From: Burkholderiales bacterium | GTDB taxonomy: Bacteria > Pseudomonadota > Gammaproteobacteria > Burkholderiales > Burkholderiaceae_C | Direction: 5' to 3' | Assembly: GCA_013205525.1 (NCBI GenBank) | Contig: JABMMR010000023.1 | Location: forward strand, 1 to 14,173 | DNA length: 14,173 nucleotides | Shown: positions 12,545 to 14,173 of the stretch, one piece after another | Layout: each line of letters starts with the position of its first letter | How positions within the stretch are numbered: the stretch's first letter is position 1 | Made by a program: the position numbers and the translations under genes | Notes under the pieces: generated by a model | What the model was told of the DNA's origin: nothing | Seen by the model: the letters and a program-made list of their open reading frames with translations, nothing else | Databases searched by the model: none

Positions 12545-14173
12545 ATGCCGCCTGTGAACCTATCCCATCCTGTTGACTTGCTGATTCGCCAAGCTTTGGT
12601 CTTTGATGGCAGTTTGAGTGAACCCGAAATCAAAGATGTGGCGGTACATCAGGGCCGCATCGTGGCGTTAGAAAACCTCATACAAGCCCAAGCCAAGGAG
12701 ACTATAGAAGCCAAGGGCTTGGCCTTGATGCCAGGCATCATCGACTCGCACACCCATTTCGATGCGCAAATTACTTGGGACTCGTATGTGCGTCCGTCAC
12801 CTGCCATGGGGGTGACGACTGCCGTCATTGGCAACTGCGGTTTCACGATTGCGCCTTGTCGTGCGCAAGACCGTGAGTTGACCATGCGCAACCTCACCCA
12901 GGTCGAAGGCATGTCCCTCGATGTGCTGCGAGCTGGAATTGATTGGCGCTTTGAAACATTCCCCGAGTACATGGCCATGCTCAAGCAAAAGGGTTGCGCC
13001 ATCAATATTGCGGCTTACGTTGGCCACTCCTCGGTTCGCACATGGGTGATGGGCGAACAAGCCAATAAGCGACAAGCCACGCCCGATGAAATTGACGCCA
13101 TGGCGGTGTTGGTGCGAGAAGCCATGGCCGCGGGCGCTGTGGGTTTTGCCAGCAGCACCAGCCCCGCGCACAACGGCGAGGGCGGTTTGCCCATGCCCTC
13201 GCGTTTGGCCAGCGACGAAGAAATGCTGCAACTCACTTTGGCCATGTCAAGCCTTGGGGGCGGCGTCTACATGGTCACCAAGGGCGGGCAAATGTCCATG
13301 TCTTTTTTGCAATCTCTATCGAAAAAAAGTGGCAGGCCGGTGATGGTGGCGGCCTTGTTGCACAACAGTACCAATCCGCAAGCGGTGTTCAATGACATGG
13401 ACGCCATCGCTCAAGCCAACGCGCAAGGCATACCCCTGATTGGGCAAGTGTCCTGCTGTCCTCTCACCATGGACTTCACGTTTGCATCGGCTTACCCCGT
13501 TGAGGGCTTGGTCAGCTGGCGCCCTGCCATGGGTTTGTCTCATGAGGAACTGAAATCATGTTTGGCAAATACCTCATTTCGCCAATCGGTTAAAGACGAA
13601 TTAGCCCAAACGGCCACTTTCCGCTTGTTCAACAACGAATGGGACAAGGTGCATGTGGTGCAAACCATGATGGCTGAGCACCAAGCCTATGAACAAAAAA
13701 GCGTGGCTGAATTGGCCCAAGCATTGCATCAAGCCCCCTTGGATGTGGCGCTTGATCTGGCCCTGAAAGAAGACCTGCAAACCGTCTTTACTGCGCAGTT
13801 GTTGAACAGCGATACCGATGCGGTGGGGCGCTTGCTTAATAATCCCCACAGCTTGGTGTCACTCAGCGACGCGGGTGCGCATTTAACTTTTTTCAACGAT
13901 GCCGGCTTTGGCTTGCATCTCTTGGGCCACTGGGCCAGAGACTTGGGGCTCATGACAATGACGCAGGCTGTGCATAAACTCACAGCCCAACCTGCACAAA
14001 TTTTGGGTCTGAAAGAGCGCGGACTGCTTCGCGTTGGCTACGCCGCCGACTTGCTGCTGTTTGACCCCCAGGCAATAGGGCGTGGTCCCAAGCACCGTGT
14101 GTTTGATCTGCCAGGTGGCGCTTCACGCTTAAACACTGCTGCTCTAGGGGTTCAGGGCGTATGGGTCAATGGA
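12545..14173 (+). CDS. amidohydrolase, N-acyl-D-amino-acid deacylase-like, 3' truncated by the window
   Basis: The frame is open for 543 codons to the window edge, ending in 'GVQGVWVNG', which in homologues lies about 40-50 residues before the C-terminus. It is an amidohydrolase-superfamily (D-aminoacylase, COG3653-like) enzyme that would hydrolyse an N-acyl or similar amide bond. Metal-site features are 'GIIDSHTHFDAQ' (H69, H71), 'GNCGFTIAP' with C98 at the position of the cysteine ligand of D-aminoacylases, 'ALLHN' as a further His candidate and 'SLSDAGAHLTFF' with D442. The place where D-aminoacylases usually have another ligand His reads 'YMVTKGGQ' without His. There is no signal peptide. 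The ATG is preceded by a weak GAGA. It is separated from the toxin-antitoxin pair by 151 bp and transcribed away from it. The substrate is not determined. Confidence 0.85.
   Translation, partial: MPPVNLSHPVDLLIRQALVFDGSLSEPEIKDVAVHQGRIVALENLIQAQAKETIEAKGLALMPGIIDSHTHFDAQITWDSYVRPSPAMGVTTAVIGNCGFTIAPCRAQDRELTMRNLTQVEGMSLDVLRAGIDWRFETFPEYMAMLKQKGCAINIAAYVGHSSVRTWVMGEQANKRQATPDEIDAMAVLVREAMAAGAVGFASSTSPAHNGEGGLPMPSRLASDEEMLQLTLAMSSLGGGVYMVTKGGQMSMSFLQSLSKKSGRPVMVAALLHNSTNPQAVFNDMDAIAQANAQGIPLIGQVSCCPLTMDFTFASAYPVEGLVSWRPAMGLSHEELKSCLANTSFRQSVKDELAQTATFRLFNNEWDKVHVVQTMMAEHQAYEQKSVAELAQALHQAPLDVALDLALKEDLQTVFTAQLLNSDTDAVGRLLNNPHSLVSLSDAGAHLTFFNDAGFGLHLLGHWARDLGLMTMTQAVHKLTAQPAQILGLKERGLLRVGYAADLLLFDPQAIGRGPKHRVFDLPGGASRLNTAALGVQGVWVNG

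Noticed and set aside
1..14173. Search by eye for tRNA, rRNA, CRISPR repeats, IS ends or phage genes
   Set aside because: No cloverleaf, regularly spaced repeats, transposase or integrase-like frames were found; the toxin-antitoxin pair is the only plausibly acquired item.

Overview
The window looks like chromosome of a betaproteobacterium, most likely a Comamonadaceae-type Burkholderiales freshwater or soil bacterium. This is inferred from moderate-to-high GC, dense gene packing with ATGA stop/start overlaps, and the style of the proteins (DUF423 and DUF1330 proteins, split YeeE pairs, acyl-CoA catabolic genes). No rRNA, tRNA, CRISPR array or insertion sequence is visible, and no gap without a gene exceeds about 160 bp.

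Layout. (1) 1-2173: the 3' part of a DUF423 membrane protein gene, a small membrane protein gene overlapping it tail to tail, then a DUF1330 gene followed 2 bp later by a class I/II aminotransferase. (2) 2187-3994: a divergent pair, a globin-like two-domain protein (minus) and an alpha/beta hydrolase with a C-terminal membrane anchor (plus). Their shared AT-rich intergenic region carries a perfect FNR/ANR-type box. (3) 4007-7596: a minus-strand catabolic operon reading alcohol dehydrogenase, crotonase-family protein, acyl-CoA synthetase. (4) 7659-11581: a sulfur module. On the minus strand an ArsR-family BigR/SqrR-like repressor, two half-size YeeE/YedE transporters and a SulP transporter are chained by three 4-bp overlaps. 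Divergently, on the plus strand, lies an ETHE1/Blh-type persulfide dioxygenase. The two promoters interlock over one perfect inverted repeat. (5) 11584-12467: decayed thioredoxin-2 (trxC) remains, then a VapBC-type toxin-antitoxin pair with its own inverted repeat. (6) 12545-end: an N-acyl-D-amino-acid deacylase-like amidohydrolase cut by the window edge.

How the genes fit together. The sulfur module reads as sense, import or export, and oxidise. The two-cysteine ArsR regulator would respond to per- or polysulfide, the YeeE pair would move a sulfur compound, the dioxygenase would oxidise glutathione persulfide to sulfite, and SulP could move the resulting anion. The layout matches the bigR-blh and pigS/pmpAB loci known from other proteobacteria, with SulP added. 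The catabolic operon would oxidise or reduce an alcohol/aldehyde, activate an acid as its CoA thioester and rearrange an enoyl-CoA; its substrate cannot be read from sequence. The best candidates for something new are the globin-like protein lacking the expected proximal histidine, the FNR-type site beside it, and the promoter architecture of the sulfur module.
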